A model generated the notes under the pieces. That model was not told the DNA's origin and searched no databases. It worked only from the letters and a program-made list of their open reading frames with translations. Below, piece by piece: positions 26,450-36,928 of a DNA stretch of 64,000 nucleotides. Made by a program: the position numbers and the translations under genes. Source of the DNA: Pelagivirga sediminicola (GTDB lineage: Bacteria > Pseudomonadota > Alphaproteobacteria > Rhodobacterales > Rhodobacteraceae); contig NZ_QCYH01000001.1 of NCBI RefSeq assembly GCF_003072125.1, positions 558,001 through 622,000 of the forward strand, given 5' to 3'. How positions within the stretch are numbered: the stretch's first letter is position 1; each line of letters starts with the position of its first letter.

Positions 26450-26940
26450 CTGTAGGGTGCGTCCAGTTCCAGATTGCGCGCGATCTCGGCCTCCCAGCGA
26501 TCGCCGTTCTCCAGAAGCTTGGTCTTGTCGTAATACAGCTCTTCGCGGGTCTCGGTCGAGAACTCGAAATTCGGCCCCTCGACGATGGCATCCACGGGGC
26601 ATGCCTCCTGGCAGAAGCCGCAATAGATGCATTTGGTCATGTCGATGTCATAACGCGTGGTGCGGCGGCTGCCGTCATCGCGCGGCTCGGCATCGATGGT
26701 GATGGCCTGCGCGGGGCAGATCGCCTCGCACAGCTTGCAGGCAATACAGCGTTCCTCGCCGTTGGGATAGCGGCGCAGTGCGTGCTCGCCGCGGAAGCGC
26801 GGCGAAAGCGGGCCCTTTTCATGCGGATAGTTGATCGTGACCTTGGGCGCGAAGAAATACTTGAGCGCCAGCTTGACGCCCAGCCACTGGTCACCCAGCA
26901 GGAAGTACCAGGCCGCGCGTCCATAATCGATATTCGCCAT
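26446..26940 (-). CDS. nuoI: NADH-quinone oxidoreductase subunit I
   Basis: 164 aa peripheral-arm subunit carrying clusters N6a and N6b. Two ferredoxin motifs are visible: [12 protein letters not shown] and [12 protein letters not shown]. The start at 26940 ([11 protein letters not shown]) has GGAG upstream and fits family length; six extra codons are possible. Its stop overlaps the next start (ATGA). The 137 bases before it, up to nuoH, contain no supportable gene. Confidence 0.98.
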   Translation of the reverse strand: MANIDYGRAAWYFLLGDQWLGVKLALKYFFAPKVTINYPHEKGPLSPRFRGEHALRRYPNGEERCIACKLCEAICPAQAITIDAEPRDDGSRRTTRYDIDMTKCIYCGFCQEACPVDAIVEGPNFEFSTETREELYYDKTKLLENGDRWEAEIARNLELDAPYR

Positions 26941-27077
26941 TTCTTCAGCTCCTCGCAATCGTGGTGGCCCGAGTCTCGCTCCATGCCCGCGTCATACCCT
27001 CATTGGCGGCGCGGTTCCAGCGCATCGCGCGCCATGGCGGCATGCCCGCCTGCGTCATTGCCGCGCGCGTCACCGGC

Positions 27078-28115
27078 TCAGCCCCCCATCGCGAACCGGG
27101 CCCAGAACGCGCCCAGCACTTCGAACTTGGCAAGGAAGGCGATGATGACGACCCAGCCCAGCGACAGTGGCAGGAACACCTTCCAGCCGATGCGCATCAA
27201 CTGGTCATAGCGGTAGCGCGGCGTGAACGCCTTGACCAAGGCGAAGAGGAAGAAGAAGAACGCCATCTTGCCGATCATCCACAGCACGCCGTCCGGCAGC
27301 CCCGGAATGGGCGACAGCCAGCCGCCGAAGAACAGCAGCGAGGTCAGCGCGCACATCAGGAAGATCGCGATATATTCGCCCGCCATGAACAAAAGGAACA
27401 GAGTGGCGGAATATTCCACCTGATAGCCTGCCACCAGCTCGGATTCGGCCTCGGGCAGGTCGAAGGGCGGGCGGTTCGTCTCGGCAAGGCACGAGATGAA
27501 GAACAGGAACACCATCGGCAGGTGCGGCAGCCAGTACCAGCCGAAGAGGCCGTATTTCGTATCCTGCGCGCCGACGATGTCGCCGAAATTCAGGCTCCCG
27601 GTGGAGATGATGACACCGATGATGATCAGGCCCAGGCTGACCTCATATGAAATCATCTGCGCCGCGGAGCGCAGCGAGCCGAGAAACGGATATTTGGAGT
27701 TCGACGCCCAGCCGCCCATGATCACGCCGTAGACCTCCAGCGAGGAGACGGCGAAGACATACAGCACGGCCACGTTCAGGTTCGAGATCACCCAGCCGTC
27801 GGCCAGCGGGATCACCGCCCAGGCGATGACGGCCAGAACGAAGCTGATGATCGGCGCGAGGATGAAGACCGCCTTGTCGGCGCCCGCCGGGATGATGACT
27901 TCCTTCAGCACGTATTTCAGCGCATCGGCCACCGATTGCAGCAGGCCGAACGCGCCCACCACGTTGGGGCCGCGGCGCATCTGGACGGCGGCCCAGATCT
28001 TGCGGTCGCCATAGACCAGGAAAAGCAGGCTGACCATCACGAAGCCAAGCATCGCGAGGCACTGCGCAAAGATGATCACAAGGGTCCCGAGCGGGGTTGT
28101 AAAGAATTCAGCCAT
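27078..28115 (-). CDS. nuoH: NADH-quinone oxidoreductase subunit H
   Basis: 345 aa, eight-helix membrane subunit that forms most of the quinone chamber. Conserved blocks [19 protein letters not shown], the acidic loop [20 protein letters not shown] and the C-terminal [19 protein letters not shown]. The start at 28115 ([10 protein letters not shown]) was chosen over a 9-codon longer frame that would overlap the upstream lipoprotein gene. Confidence 0.98.
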   Translation of the reverse strand: MAEFFTTPLGTLVIIFAQCLAMLGFVMVSLLFLVYGDRKIWAAVQMRRGPNVVGAFGLLQSVADALKYVLKEVIIPAGADKAVFILAPIISFVLAVIAWAVIPLADGWVISNLNVAVLYVFAVSSLEVYGVIMGGWASNSKYPFLGSLRSAAQMISYEVSLGLIIIGVIISTGSLNFGDIVGAQDTKYGLFGWYWLPHLPMVFLFFISCLAETNRPPFDLPEAESELVAGYQVEYSATLFLLFMAGEYIAIFLMCALTSLLFFGGWLSPIPGLPDGVLWMIGKMAFFFFLFALVKAFTPRYRYDQLMRIGWKVFLPLSLGWVVIIAFLAKFEVLGAFWARFAMGG

Positions 28116-28122
28116 CAGGTCC

Positions 28123-28503
28123 TCACACCATCGGTATTCCATTTTCCGCGCAGTCGGCGGCGACGACTTCGGCGTCGATTGTCTTCAGCCCGCGCGGCAG
28201 GGCGGGCGAGATCGTATAAACCGCATCGCCGCGCCAGATGCCACCCTCATCGGCGATATTCGTGCGCACGTGGCGCGCAAACCCGTAACCGCGGATCAGG
28301 GCATATTTGGCAGCGGCGCATTCCGCATAGCGCGCCACGTCGCCGGTGTCACGTGCGCCCGTCATGGCAACCCGGAAATTCACCAGATCCCCGTCCAGAA
28401 GATCGGTCTGGATCCCGCGATATTCGGGGGTGAATGGCGCACTTGCATTCTCCGGCGCGCAGGCCGCGACCGCCAGGGGCATCAGGATCGCCGACATGCG
28501 CAT
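28123..28503 (-). CDS. Small lipoprotein encoded between nuoG and nuoH (second)
   Basis: 126 aa. Lipoprotein signal [18 protein letters not shown] with the acylated cysteine at position 15. The mature part (about 110 aa) has [33 protein letters not shown] and ends CAENGIPMV; two or three further cysteines could form disulfides. No known domain recognised. Its ATG shares one base with the stop of the upstream lipoprotein gene (TGATG), and nuoH starts 7 bases after its stop. Envelope location with complex I co-expression suggests an assembly or quality-control role, unproven. Confidence 0.78.
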   Translation of the reverse strand: MRMSAILMPLAVAACAPENASAPFTPEYRGIQTDLLDGDLVNFRVAMTGARDTGDVARYAECAAAKYALIRGYGFARHVRTNIADEGGIWRGDAVYTISPALPRGLKTIDAEVVAADCAENGIPMV

Positions 28504-28898
28504 CAGGCACATCCCGGCGCCGGCCTGCGCTGGCCGGTGACGATCCAGGTGTCGCCCCGGCGGTTGCCGATCAGCGTGTAGACGCATGTTTTCGTGTAGG
28601 ATTCGTAGGACGTGCCAACGGTCGTGACCTGGCTCCAGCCACCGCCCCAGCGGCCGCGCCCGATCCCGACGCCCACGCCGATCACCGGCTTTGGCGACGG
28701 GCGCGTCGCGTTCTTCTCGACCTTCCACTGAAAGGCCCGGCGCCCGTCGGGCAGATCGAACACCTCGTCCGGTTTGCCGAAATCCAGCATCGGGTCCAAG
28801 ATGGGCCGACCCATATACTTGTCCAGCACCGGAGGGGCGCAGCCCGCAAGCCACGCCGCCGCCAGAAGGCCGGTCAGGATATGGCGCGCGCGGGCCAC
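28503..28898 (-). CDS. Small lipoprotein encoded between nuoG and nuoH (first)
   Basis: 131 aa from a GTG start at 28898, five bases after the nuoG stop, with GGAG inside the nuoG end. Lipobox LAGC in GLLAAAWLAGCAPP. The mature protein begins DKYMGRPILDPMLDFGKPDEVFDLPDGRRAFQW, resembling small SmpA/BamE-like envelope lipoproteins (gxPxxv and rrafqW pattern), and has a Gly/Arg-rich turn then YTKTCVYTLIGNR. The BamE-like call is only a pattern impression. No ATG is available for this frame near the lipobox. Confidence 0.75.
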   Translation of the reverse strand: MARARHILTGLLAAAWLAGCAPPVLDKYMGRPILDPMLDFGKPDEVFDLPDGRRAFQWKVEKNATRPSPKPVIGVGVGIGRGRWGGGWSQVTTVGTSYESYTKTCVYTLIGNRRGDTWIVTGQRRPAPGCA

Positions 28899-28903
28899 CG
28901 CGC

Positions 28904-30925
28904 CTACTCCGCCGCCAGTTTGGGCGCGCGGCGCGCCTTGGCGTTGGCGCTGAGTTCCGCCATCAGCTGGCTGGCGCGGGCGATGGGGTTCGTCAGGTAG
29001 TGATCCTTGATCGCGCCGCGGAAATCGGCCTTGCCCAGATCGGCGATCCCGGTCGGCTGCCACTCGTTCTCCGGCACCTGGTCGATCCCGGCCAGATGCG
29101 GCACGGCGGCAACCAGCGCCTGGCGCAGTTGCGGCAGGCTGTCATAGGCCAGCGCATCGCCCATCTCGCCCGACAGGGCGCGCAGGATCGCCCAGTTCTC
29201 CTTGGCCTCGCCGGGCGCGAAATTGGCGCGCAGCGCCAGTTGCGGGCGCCCTTCGGTGTTCACGAACAGCGCGGACTCCTCGGTATAGCACGCGGCGGGC
29301 AGAATCACGTCCGCGCGGTGCGCGCCGCGATCGCCATGGCTGCCCTGATAGATCACGAAGGGGCCGTCCTTGATCTCGCCCTCGTCGGCGCCGAGGTTAT
29401 AGATCACCTCGGCCCCCTCGACCGCCGCCTCGACGCCGCCCTCGGTGGTGCAGCCCGCATCCATCGCGCCGACCCGGCCCGCAGCCGTGTGCAGCACCAT
29501 GAAAAGCGCGCCCAGCCCATCGGCCAGCTTCATCGCGTGGCCCAGAACGGCGGCGCCGTCTGCCTCCATGATTGCGCCCTGCCCGATCAGAACGATGGTT
29601 TTCCTGGCCTTCGCATCGTCATCCGCGTCCTGCGACGCCAGCTTTTCCAGCGCGGCGCGGTCGGTGCCCAGATGCGTGTAATCGTAGGTCAGGTTGCCCG
29701 CCTCGCCGATCAGCTCGACCGACGCACCGGCCAGCCACGCCTTGCGGATGCGCGCATTCAGAACCGGCGCCTCGATCGCGGGGTTCGAGCCGATGATGAT
29801 CACCCGCTCGGCATGGTCCAGATCCTCGATCCGCGCCGTCCCGACATAGCCCGAGCGATTGCCCGCGGGCAGCTTCGCGCCGTCCACGCGGCACTCCACC
29901 GTGCCGCCCTGCCCTTCGACCAGCTGCTTGAGCGCGAAGGCGGCCTCGACCGGGACCAGATCACCGACAAGGCCGGCGACCTTCTTGCCCTTCATGGCGG
30001 TCGCCGCGGCGCTCAGCGCCTCGGGCCATGTCGCCGGGCGCAGCTTGCCGTTCTCGCGGATATAGGGGCGGTCCAGACGCTGGCGGCGCAGTCCGTCCCA
30101 GACAAAGCGCGTCTTGTCCGCGATCCATTCCTCGTTCACGCCGTCATGGTTGCGCGGCAGCATCCGCATGACTTCGCGGCCCTTGGTATCGACCCGGATG
30201 TTCGAGCCGAGCGCGTCCATCACGTCGATCGTCTCGGTCTTGGTCAGCTCCCAGGGGCGCGCGGTGAACGCATAGGGCTTCGAGACCAGCGCGCCGACGG
30301 GGCACAGATCGATGATGTTGCCTTGCAAATTGCTGTCCAGCGTCTCGCCCAGATAGGACGTGATCTCGGCATCCTCGCCGCGCCCGGTCTGGCCCATCTG
30401 GCTGATGCCCGCCACCTCGGTGGTGAAACGCACGCAGCGGGTGCAGGAAATGCAGCGCGTCATGTGCGTTTCCACCAGCGGACCCAGATCCAGATCCTCG
30501 GTCGCGCGCTTGGGCTCGCGGAAGCGGCTGAAATCGACGCCGTAGGCCATCGCCTGATCCTGCAGGTCGCACTCGCCGCCCTGATCGCAGATCGGGCAAT
30601 CCAGCGGGTGGTTGATCAGCAGGAATTCCATCACGCCCTCGCGGGCCTTCTTGACCATGGGCGAGTTCGTCTTGACCATCGGCGCCTCGCCATCCTTGCC
30701 GGGGCGCAGGTCGCGCACCTGCATGGCGCAGCTAGCGGCCGGCTTCGGCGGGCCGCCGACGACCTCCACAAGGCACATCCGGCAGTTCCCGGCGATCGAC
30801 AGGCGCTCGTGATAGCAAAAGCGCGGGATTTCCACGCCCGCCTGCTCGCACGCCTGGATCAGGGTCATCGCCCCGTCCACCTCGATCTCGGTTCCGTCGA
30901 TGTTCACTTTGCGAAGGTCGGTCAT
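28904..30925 (-). CDS. nuoG: NADH-quinone oxidoreductase subunit G
   Basis: 673 aa. N-terminal [2Fe-2S] domain ([19 protein letters not shown]), His-Cys cluster region [20 protein letters not shown], 4Fe-4S motif [10 protein letters not shown], then a degenerate molybdopterin-oxidoreductase domain. Electron transfer through clusters N1b, N5 and N4. The start at 30925 ([18 protein letters not shown]) is the family start; a frame 24 codons longer runs into the DUF5333 gene, whose stop is 5 bases away. Confidence 0.97.
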   Translation of the reverse strand: MTDLRKVNIDGTEIEVDGAMTLIQACEQAGVEIPRFCYHERLSIAGNCRMCLVEVVGGPPKPAASCAMQVRDLRPGKDGEAPMVKTNSPMVKKAREGVMEFLLINHPLDCPICDQGGECDLQDQAMAYGVDFSRFREPKRATEDLDLGPLVETHMTRCISCTRCVRFTTEVAGISQMGQTGRGEDAEITSYLGETLDSNLQGNIIDLCPVGALVSKPYAFTARPWELTKTETIDVMDALGSNIRVDTKGREVMRMLPRNHDGVNEEWIADKTRFVWDGLRRQRLDRPYIRENGKLRPATWPEALSAAATAMKGKKVAGLVGDLVPVEAAFALKQLVEGQGGTVECRVDGAKLPAGNRSGYVGTARIEDLDHAERVIIIGSNPAIEAPVLNARIRKAWLAGASVELIGEAGNLTYDYTHLGTDRAALEKLASQDADDDAKARKTIVLIGQGAIMEADGAAVLGHAMKLADGLGALFMVLHTAAGRVGAMDAGCTTEGGVEAAVEGAEVIYNLGADEGEIKDGPFVIYQGSHGDRGAHRADVILPAACYTEESALFVNTEGRPQLALRANFAPGEAKENWAILRALSGEMGDALAYDSLPQLRQALVAAVPHLAGIDQVPENEWQPTGIADLGKADFRGAIKDHYLTNPIARASQLMAELSANAKARRAPKLAAE

Positions 30926-30930
30926 GGTGT

Positions 30931-31332
30931 TCACTTTGCTTTCAGGAATGAGCCGATGCGGCTGCGGTTCTTGATCTCTTCCCGTCCCAGGCGGCACAGG
31001 CTGGCGGCGTCCAGATTGCTGGCGCCTTTCGACTTGAAATAGGCGTTGCGACGCTCGCGCATCTTCGCCTGTTCGGCGCTGTCATTCACATAGGCGTCGA
31101 TCTGCGCATCGGTATAGCCCCGCTGCGTGGCCATGCCCTTCAACTGGTTCACATAAGAGCGCGCGGCCCAGAAACGGCCCGACAGATCGCCGCATTCGCG
31201 CCGGATCTTGTCAGCGGCGGCAACGGCCAGAAGGCCCGCGTTGATATCCGCCTCGGCGGCCAGATCGGCGCGGGCGGCACTGGCCGATCCGGCAATGGAC
31301 AGCGCGAGCAGTGTAGTCAGTATCAGGCGCAT
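30931..31332 (-). CDS. DUF5333 domain-containing secreted protein
   Basis: 133 aa. Sec signal [22 protein letters not shown], then an all-helical 110-aa domain with two cysteines ([22 protein letters not shown] and [14 protein letters not shown]). I recognise it as the DUF5333 family, which in Rhodobacterales lies between nuoF and nuoG. Function unknown. The gap to the lipoprotein gene upstream is 124 bases and holds an inverted repeat (31410-31424), so a secondary promoter before it is possible. Confidence 0.83.
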   Translation of the reverse strand: MRLILTTLLALSIAGSASAARADLAAEADINAGLLAVAAADKIRRECGDLSGRFWAARSYVNQLKGMATQRGYTDAQIDAYVNDSAEQAKMRERRNAYFKSKGASNLDAASLCRLGREEIKNRSRIGSFLKAK

Positions 31333-31409
31333 GATGCGTCTCCTTCAATACATGTGGTGCGGCGCGCATCTGCGCCCCGCATGTCACATGAGATGGAGCG
31401 CGCGGCGCC

Positions 31410-31424
31410 TGTTATGCAATAACA
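31410..31424. promoter_or_regulatory. Inverted repeat in the nuoF-nuoG interval
   Basis: TGTTAT-GCA-ATAACA, a 15-base dyad in the 124-base non-coding gap ahead of the DUF5333 gene. It is AT-rich against a GC-rich background and may be an internal operator or RNA processing site. Confidence 0.35.
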
Positions 31425-31456
31425 CTGGCAGATTGCTGCCGATATCGGGCCCCGCC

Positions 31457-31792
31457 CTACCATATCACACAGCTTCCCCGCAAAAGAAGACTGCCATTGC
31501 CCGTCAGAGCGCGGCCGTCCTCGGGGCCATAGCCCGGCTGCCAGTTGATGCTGCTGTCGCCATATGTCTCGACGCAATAGGTCGTGCCCTCGAAACGCCC
31601 GGCCTCGCGGGCGCCGTTGATCCCTTGCGCGGCGTCGCTGACGGTCACGACAAAATCCTCGCGCCGCTCGCCCGATTGGGACAGCTTGGCGGGATAGTAA
31701 TTGCCATCGAACCGCACCCGCTCGCCCGCCTTGCCGCAGGCGGTCAGGGCAAGGGCGGCGCAAAGGGCGGCGATCATGGATCTTGCGTTCAT
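31457..31792 (-). CDS. Small lipoprotein encoded between nuoF and DUF5333
   Basis: 111 aa. Lipoprotein signal MNARSMIAALCAALALTACGK with the lipobox cysteine at 19. Mature part: FDGNYYPAKLSQSGERREDFVV, then TTYCVETYGDSSINWQPGYGP and terminal LRGSCVIW; two mature cysteines. No known family recognised. Starts 32 bases after the nuoF stop, same strand. The ATG was chosen so that the signal peptide is intact; a much longer frame through nuoF is a shadow. Confidence 0.77.
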   Translation of the reverse strand: MNARSMIAALCAALALTACGKAGERVRFDGNYYPAKLSQSGERREDFVVTVSDAAQGINGAREAGRFEGTTYCVETYGDSSINWQPGYGPEDGRALTGNGSLLLRGSCVIW

Positions 31793-31824
31793 CGTCGTAC
31801 TCCGGTCTGCAGGCCGCACCCCGC

Positions 31825-33120
31825 TCACTCCGCCGCCACGGGACGCGCGGTGGTGCCGCGCTTGTGCTTGATGCGGTCCTCGATCTCGTCGCGGAAGTTG
31901 CGGATCAGGCCCTGGATCGGCCATGCCGCCGCATCGCCGAGCGCGCAGATCGTGTGCCCCTCGACCTGCTTGGTCACATCGAGCAGCATGTCGATCTCGT
32001 CCACTTCGGCGTCGCCGCGCACCAGGCGGTCCATCACGCGCATCATCCAGCCGGTGCCCTCGCGGCACGGCGTACACTGACCGCAGGATTCGTGCTTGTA
32101 GAATTTCGACAGGCGCCAGATCGCCTTGATGATGTCCGTCGACTGGTCCATCACAATCACGGCGGCGGTGCCCAGACCGCTGCGCTGGTCGCGCAGATAG
32201 TCGAAATCCATGATCGCCTCGCGCATGTTCTCGCCCCGGATCAGCGGCACGGAGCTGCCGCCCGGAATCACCGCCTTGAGATTGTCCCAGCCGCCCCGAA
32301 TACCGCCGCAATGCTTCTCGATCAGCTCCTCGAAGCCGATGCTCATCGCCTCCTCGACCACGCAGGGGTTGTTGACATGGCCCGAGATCGCAAACAGCTT
32401 GGTACCCGCATTGTTGGGGCGCCCAAAGCTGGAGAACCAGTCCGGCCCGCGCCGCAGGATGGTGGGCACGACGGCGATAGACTCGACGTTGTTCACCGTG
32501 GTCGGGCAGCCGTAAAGACCCGCGCCCGCCGGAAACGGCGGCTTCATGCGCGGCATGCCCTTCTTGCCCTCCAGCGATTCCAGCAGCGCGGTTTCCTCGC
32601 CGCAGATATAGGCGCCGGCGCCGTGGGTCAGGTAGAGGTCGAAATCATAACCGGACTTGCACGCGTTGCGTCCGATCAGCCCGGCGGCATAGCATTCGTC
32701 GATGGCCGCCTGAAGCGCCTCGCGTTCGCGGATATATTCGCCGCGGATGTAGATATAGCACGCCTGCGCCTGCATCGCGTAGCTGGCGATCAGGCACCCC
32801 TCGATCAGCGTATGCGGATCGTGGCGCATGATCTCGCGGTCCTTGCAGGTGCCCGGCTCGGATTCGTCGGCGTTGACCACCAGATAGCTGGGGCGCCCAT
32901 CGCTCTCTTTCGGCATGAACGACCATTTCAGGCCGGTCGGAAAGCCCGCGCCGCCGCGCCCGCGCAGGCCGCTGGCCTTCATCTGGTCGATGATCCAGTC
33001 ACGCCCGTTCTGCAGGATCTTGGCGGTGCCATCCCAATGGCCGCGCGCCTGAGCGCCCTTCAAGGTGCGGTCATGCATGCCGTAGAGATTGGTAAAGATA
33101 CGGTCCTGGTCTTTCAGCAT
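31825..33120 (-). CDS. nuoF: NADH-quinone oxidoreductase subunit F
   Basis: 431 aa. Binds FMN and NADH and carries cluster N3. NADH/FMN loop [17 protein letters not shown]-site motif [16 protein letters not shown], and the 4Fe-4S ligands in [11 protein letters not shown]. Entry point of electrons into complex I. Preceded by DUF5337 with a 7-base gap. Confidence 0.98.
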   Translation of the reverse strand: MLKDQDRIFTNLYGMHDRTLKGAQARGHWDGTAKILQNGRDWIIDQMKASGLRGRGGAGFPTGLKWSFMPKESDGRPSYLVVNADESEPGTCKDREIMRHDPHTLIEGCLIASYAMQAQACYIYIRGEYIREREALQAAIDECYAAGLIGRNACKSGYDFDLYLTHGAGAYICGEETALLESLEGKKGMPRMKPPFPAGAGLYGCPTTVNNVESIAVVPTILRRGPDWFSSFGRPNNAGTKLFAISGHVNNPCVVEEAMSIGFEELIEKHCGGIRGGWDNLKAVIPGGSSVPLIRGENMREAIMDFDYLRDQRSGLGTAAVIVMDQSTDIIKAIWRLSKFYKHESCGQCTPCREGTGWMMRVMDRLVRGDAEVDEIDMLLDVTKQVEGHTICALGDAAAWPIQGLIRNFRDEIEDRIKHKRGTTARPVAAE

Positions 33121-33127
33121 AGCGCCG

Positions 33128-33349
33128 TTACCCCTGATTGTCCTGGCGCGAACGCCAGATATTGTAGATCATCCAGATCGCCCACAGGAACCCCCCGAGA
33201 GCGACCAGATCGAACAGTGCCAGCACCCGCTGGCTCAGCCCCAGCCTTGCGCCGATGAACGTGGCGGCCACCCACAGGATCGCCGTGCCCGCGATCACGA
33301 GGGCGGCGCGCCGCCCTGCCTGAGCCTGTTTGTGGTCGCGGCCGGTCAT
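33128..33349 (-). CDS. DUF5337 domain-containing membrane protein
   Basis: 73 aa from the ATG at 33349. Basic N-terminus [16 protein letters not shown], then two transmembrane helices ([20 protein letters not shown] and [24 protein letters not shown]) and a short polar tail. I recognise the DUF5337 family, seen in nuo clusters of Rhodobacterales. Function unknown. It lies 17 bases after the helix-hairpin-helix gene and 7 before nuoF. Confidence 0.85.
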   Translation of the reverse strand: MTGRDHKQAQAGRRAALVIAGTAILWVAATFIGARLGLSQRVLALFDLVALGGFLWAIWMIYNIWRSRQDNQG

Positions 33350-33366
33350 GTCCCTCGCGCGCCCTG

Positions 33367-34071
33367 CTATTCGCCGCGCGCGAGGGTCACTGCCTGCCGG
33401 ACCCACTCGTCCCGGCTGGCCCGGCCCTTGAACCCGGTCAGATTACGGTCGACCCAGGCGATCTCGGCCTCGGTCCAGTTGGCGATCTGGTCATAGTGAT
33501 AGAACCCCATGCCGTTCAGCATCGTCTCCAGCTTGGGACCGATGCCCTTGATGCGCTTCAGATCGTCCGCACCGCCCGCACGTGGCGCATCGAGCGTTTT
33601 CGGCTTCTGCAGATCCTCGGACGCAAGAGGCGCATCTTCGGGCTTGGGTCGCCGCGCCTGCTCGGCAATGGGATGGGCCTGCGGCGCGGGCCGGTCGGGC
33701 GTGTCCCGCACTGCCGTTTCCGGCGCGTCCTCCGCGGGCGCGTCCTTTACCGGCGGGCGCGCGGTTGCCGCGCTGGTCACCGCAGCCGCAGCCGGGGCCG
33801 CCGCATCCGGCGCGGGCGGATCGCCGGCAACCAGGCTGGACGGTGTGCTGGTCGCCGCAAGCGGCCGGTTGGCGCTGCCGCCCGTGCAGATCAGCTGCGG
33901 CAGCACGAAGCCCAGCACCAGAAACACCACCACGCCGAGGAGGCCGCCCCAAAGCAGCGACCATCCGGCCGCCGCGATCAGGACCACGGCCAGAAGCAGA
34001 CCGATGCCGACAGCCACGTACCAACAGGCCGAGGCGCATTTCCTAGCGGATGAATTGGTCATCATGGTCAT
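33367..34071 (-). CDS. Membrane protein with a NuoE-type C-terminal helix-hairpin-helix domain
   Basis: 234 aa. A double membrane segment at about residues 17-58 (YVAVGIGLLLAVVLIAAAGW, GGLLGVVVFLVLGFVLPQLI), a Pro/Ala-rich linker (about 70-165), then a 65-residue domain with the helix-hairpin-helix KRIKGIGPKLETMLNGMGF. The same domain ends NuoE, encoded next to it, with about two thirds identity by eye. AGGA is 4 bases before the ATG. It probably arose from duplication of the NuoE tail onto a membrane anchor, and may tether or mimic NuoE. Confidence 0.85.
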   Translation of the reverse strand: MTMMTNSSARKCASACWYVAVGIGLLLAVVLIAAAGWSLLWGGLLGVVVFLVLGFVLPQLICTGGSANRPLAATSTPSSLVAGDPPAPDAAAPAAAAVTSAATARPPVKDAPAEDAPETAVRDTPDRPAPQAHPIAEQARRPKPEDAPLASEDLQKPKTLDAPRAGGADDLKRIKGIGPKLETMLNGMGFYHYDQIANWTEAEIAWVDRNLTGFKGRASRDEWVRQAVTLARGE

Positions 34072-34105
34072 CTTCCTCCCGGTTCAGGGGCGCGCGCGAA
34101 CAGGA

Positions 34106-35491
34106 TTATTCGTAAACGTCGCCCTTCTTGACACGTTTGGCAAACTCGGTTTCGCCGCCCGACGCCAGAACGCCGGCCTGCCGGACCCAATCGTCGCGCG
34201 TCACGCGGCCCTTGAACCCGATGATATTCTGATCGACCCACGCCACCTCATCGGGCGACCATGCGGCGATCTGATCGAAATGGTAAAATCCCATATCGTT
34301 CAGCAGCGATTCCAGCTTGGGACCGACGCCCTTGATCATCTTCAGATCATCTGGCCCGCCCGCACGCGCGGCCTTCAACGTCGCGGGCTTGGCGCCCGGA
34401 CCCGCGGCGCCCTCATCAGGCTTGCCCGCAGATTTGTCGGCGGTGCCCGGCAACGGCGTCTTGCCCGCAGCACCCCGCGCAACCGGCGCGCCGTTGGCCG
34501 CGGTCTTGGCAGGGCGAGAATCGCCATCCGGCGTCCCGGACGGGTCCTCTTCCATCTGCGGCGCCTTGGCGGTCGCGCCCGAGGTTTTGGCAACGCTCTT
34601 GGGGTCTTTCGGCCCCGGCTCTCCTGCCGGGCCCTTGGTGTTGTCCTGCCTGGGTTTTGCCTTGGATGTCGCGGCATCGCCCTGCGCGGCCTTGGCCGGA
34701 TCGATCCGGTCCGTTTCGGTCACGATATCGAGCGGCGCATCGCGCACGACAACCTTGGACGGATCGGGCTGATGGTTCGCACCATGCTCGCGCCAGGGCG
34801 CCAGCAGCGGCACTTCGGTGCCGTCGATGCGCTTGACCGTCTCGCCCAGATCGGTGGCAAGCTGCACCGAGGCGTTGTATTTGCGATGCCCGCTGTCGAA
34901 TTCCTTGAGGCTGGTCAGCCCCGATTTCGGCTCGGAGGCAAAGCGCCCGTTCTGCGGACCGGGCACCGGCACGCCGCCCGCTGCCAGCTCGTCGATGATC
35001 TCGCGCAGGCGCTCGGCAGTCAGATCCTCGTAGTAATCCTTGCCGATCATCGCCATCGGCGCGTTGGCGCAGGCGCCCTGGCACTCCACCTCTTCCCAGG
35101 AGAACTTGCCATCCGCGCTCAGCGTATGCGGCGCGTCCGCGATCTTCTCGCGGCACACGCCGATCAGGTCCTCGGCGCCGCAGATCATGCAGGACGTGGT
35201 GCCGCAGATCTGGATATTCGCAATGCTGCCAGTGGGTTGCAGCTGGAACTGAAAGTAGAACGATGCCACCTCCAGCGCGCGCATATAGGCCATGTCCAAC
35301 ATGTCCGCGATCCCCTCGATCGCGGGGCGGGTCAGCCAGCCTTCCTGCTCGTGGGCGCGCCACATCAGCGGAATGATCGCCGACGCCTGCCGGCCCTCGG
35401 GGAATTTGGCAATCTGCGCCTCTGCCCAAGCCTGATTTTCAGGTGTGAAGGCGAAGCTGTCGGGCTGTTCGGGGTGCAGGCGGCGTAGCAT
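34106..35491 (-). CDS. nuoE: NADH-quinone oxidoreductase subunit E with long C-terminal extension
   Basis: 461 aa, nearly three times E. coli NuoE. Residues about 1-170 are the thioredoxin-like domain carrying cluster N1a: ligands in [13 protein letters not shown] and [11 protein letters not shown] long Pro/Ala/Lys/Asp-rich disordered linker (about 235-380) follows, and the last 75 residues form a helix-hairpin-helix domain ([19 protein letters not shown]). Long NuoE forms occur in Rhodobacterales. The start at 35491 ([10 protein letters not shown]) was chosen over a 15-codon longer frame. Confidence 0.96.
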   Translation of the reverse strand: MLRRLHPEQPDSFAFTPENQAWAEAQIAKFPEGRQASAIIPLMWRAHEQEGWLTRPAIEGIADMLDMAYMRALEVASFYFQFQLQPTGSIANIQICGTTSCMICGAEDLIGVCREKIADAPHTLSADGKFSWEEVECQGACANAPMAMIGKDYYEDLTAERLREIIDELAAGGVPVPGPQNGRFASEPKSGLTSLKEFDSGHRKYNASVQLATDLGETVKRIDGTEVPLLAPWREHGANHQPDPSKVVVRDAPLDIVTETDRIDPAKAAQGDAATSKAKPRQDNTKGPAGEPGPKDPKSVAKTSGATAKAPQMEEDPSGTPDGDSRPAKTAANGAPVARGAAGKTPLPGTADKSAGKPDEGAAGPGAKPATLKAARAGGPDDLKMIKGVGPKLESLLNDMGFYHFDQIAAWSPDEVAWVDQNIIGFKGRVTRDDWVRQAGVLASGGETEFAKRVKKGDVYE

Positions 35492-35558
35492 TAGGCGCAG
35501 TCTCCTGTGCGTGTCGTTGTCGATGCGGGCGCACAAGCGCCAGCTGCAAAAGAGGTTC

Positions 35559-36800
35559 TCACCTGTCGATCTCCCCGAACACCACGTCCATCGTGCCGAT
35601 GATCGCGGCGATATCGGCCAGCTGGTGCCCGCCCGCGACGTAATCCATCGCCTGCAGGTGCAGGTAGCCGGGCGCGCGCAGCTTGGCGCGATACGGCTTG
35701 TTGGTGCCGTCGCTGACCAGATAGACGCCGAATTCGCCCTTGGGCGCCTCGACGGCGGCGTAAATCTCGCCCTCGGGCACGTGGAAGCCTTCGGTATACA
35801 GCTTGAAGTGATGGATCAGCGCCTCCATCGACGTCTTCATGTCGCCGCGGCTGGGCGGTGCGATCTTGCCGCGCGCAAGGATGTCGCCCTGCCCTTCGGG
35901 TGCGCGCAATTTCTCGATCGCCTGCAGCATGATATGGGCCGACTGGCGCATCTCTTCCATGCGGATCAGGTAGCGGTCATAGCAATCGCCATTGGTGCCG
36001 ACGGGGATCTGGAACTCGAATTCGTCATAGCATTCATAAGGTTGCGCCCGGCGCAAATCCCACGCCATGCCGCAGCCGCGCACCATCACGCCCGAGAATC
36101 CCCAGTCCAGCGCGTCCTGTTCGCTGACCTTGCCGATATCGACGTTGCGCTGCTTGAAGACGCGGTTTTCCGTCAGAAGCCCGCTGAGATCATCCAGAAA
36201 CGCCGGGAATCCCTTGGCCCACGTCTCGATATCGTCCAGCAGATCGCTGGGCAGGTCCTGATGCACGCCGCCGGGCCGGAAATAGGCCGCATGCAGGCGC
36301 GCGCCGCAGGCCCGCTCGTAGAAGATCATCAGCTTTTCGCGTTCCTCGAAGCCCCAGACCGGCGGCGTCAGCGCGCCGACGTCCATCGCCTGCGTGGTGA
36401 CGTTCATCAGGTGGTTCAGGATGCGGCCGATCTCGGAATAGAGCACGCGGATCAGGCTGGCGCGGCGCGGCACCTCGATGTCGCACAGCCGCTCGATGGC
36501 GAGGCACCAGGCATGCTCCTGATTCATCGGCGCGACATAGTCCAGCCGGTCGAAATAGGGCAGGTTCTGCAGATAGGTGCGCGATTCCATCAGCTTTTCG
36601 GTGCCGCGATGCAGCAGACCGATATGGGGATCACAGCGCTCGACAATCTCGCCGTCCAACTCCAGCACAAGGCGCAAAACACCATGCGCGGCAGGGTGTT
36701 GCGGGCCGAAGTTGATGTTGAAGTTGCGGATCTGCTGCTCGCCCGACTCGTAGTCGCGCGTTCCGTCGTCATATGTATTGTTGCGGATATCGCCGTCCAT
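35559..36800 (-). CDS. nuoD: NADH-quinone oxidoreductase subunit D
   Basis: 413 aa, separate from NuoC. Forms the quinone site with NuoB. Conserved [22 protein letters not shown] with the quinone-site His, and the C-terminal VFGEIDR. Its ATG shares one base with the stop of the 42-codon frame upstream (TGATG), evidence for translational coupling. Confidence 0.98.
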   Translation of the reverse strand: MDGDIRNNTYDDGTRDYESGEQQIRNFNINFGPQHPAAHGVLRLVLELDGEIVERCDPHIGLLHRGTEKLMESRTYLQNLPYFDRLDYVAPMNQEHAWCLAIERLCDIEVPRRASLIRVLYSEIGRILNHLMNVTTQAMDVGALTPPVWGFEEREKLMIFYERACGARLHAAYFRPGGVHQDLPSDLLDDIETWAKGFPAFLDDLSGLLTENRVFKQRNVDIGKVSEQDALDWGFSGVMVRGCGMAWDLRRAQPYECYDEFEFQIPVGTNGDCYDRYLIRMEEMRQSAHIMLQAIEKLRAPEGQGDILARGKIAPPSRGDMKTSMEALIHHFKLYTEGFHVPEGEIYAAVEAPKGEFGVYLVSDGTNKPYRAKLRAPGYLHLQAMDYVAGGHQLADIAAIIGTMDVVFGEIDR

Positions 36801-36928
36801 CAGCTGATCTCCTGAACAGTGTTGCTGTAGGTGTCACCGCAGGTTTTTTTTAAAACGCCTAATGACGTCAAAAAAGCTCCCAAGCCAGCCAAGAACCCGC
36901 CAATTTCACTTAGAGGCTCATACCACAT
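36800..36928 (-). CDS. Putative 42-aa membrane protein coupled between nuoC and nuoD
   Basis: Begins [20 protein letters not shown], continues [20 protein letters not shown] and ends IS. One likely transmembrane helix (about residues 9-27) rich in small-residue GxxxG-type contacts, then a polar tail with one cysteine. Its ATG overlaps the nuoC stop (TGATG at 36930-36926) and its stop overlaps the nuoD start the same way (36802-36798), so it fills the gap exactly. Codons such as CTA, TTA, AGT and AAA are unlike its GC-rich neighbours. No family recognised. Confidence 0.72.
   Translation of the reverse strand: MWYEPLSEIGGFLAGLGAFLTSLGVLKKTCGDTYSNTVQEIS

Noticed and set aside
26945..27133. Small frame between nuoH and nuoI
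   Set aside because: Arg/Trp/Met-rich composition, no binding site, overlaps nuoH; unlike the two microprotein frames it has no coupling to neighbours.
28691..31042. Plus-strand open frame of 783 codons opposite nuoG
   Set aside because: Antisense shadow of nuoG and its lipoprotein neighbours.
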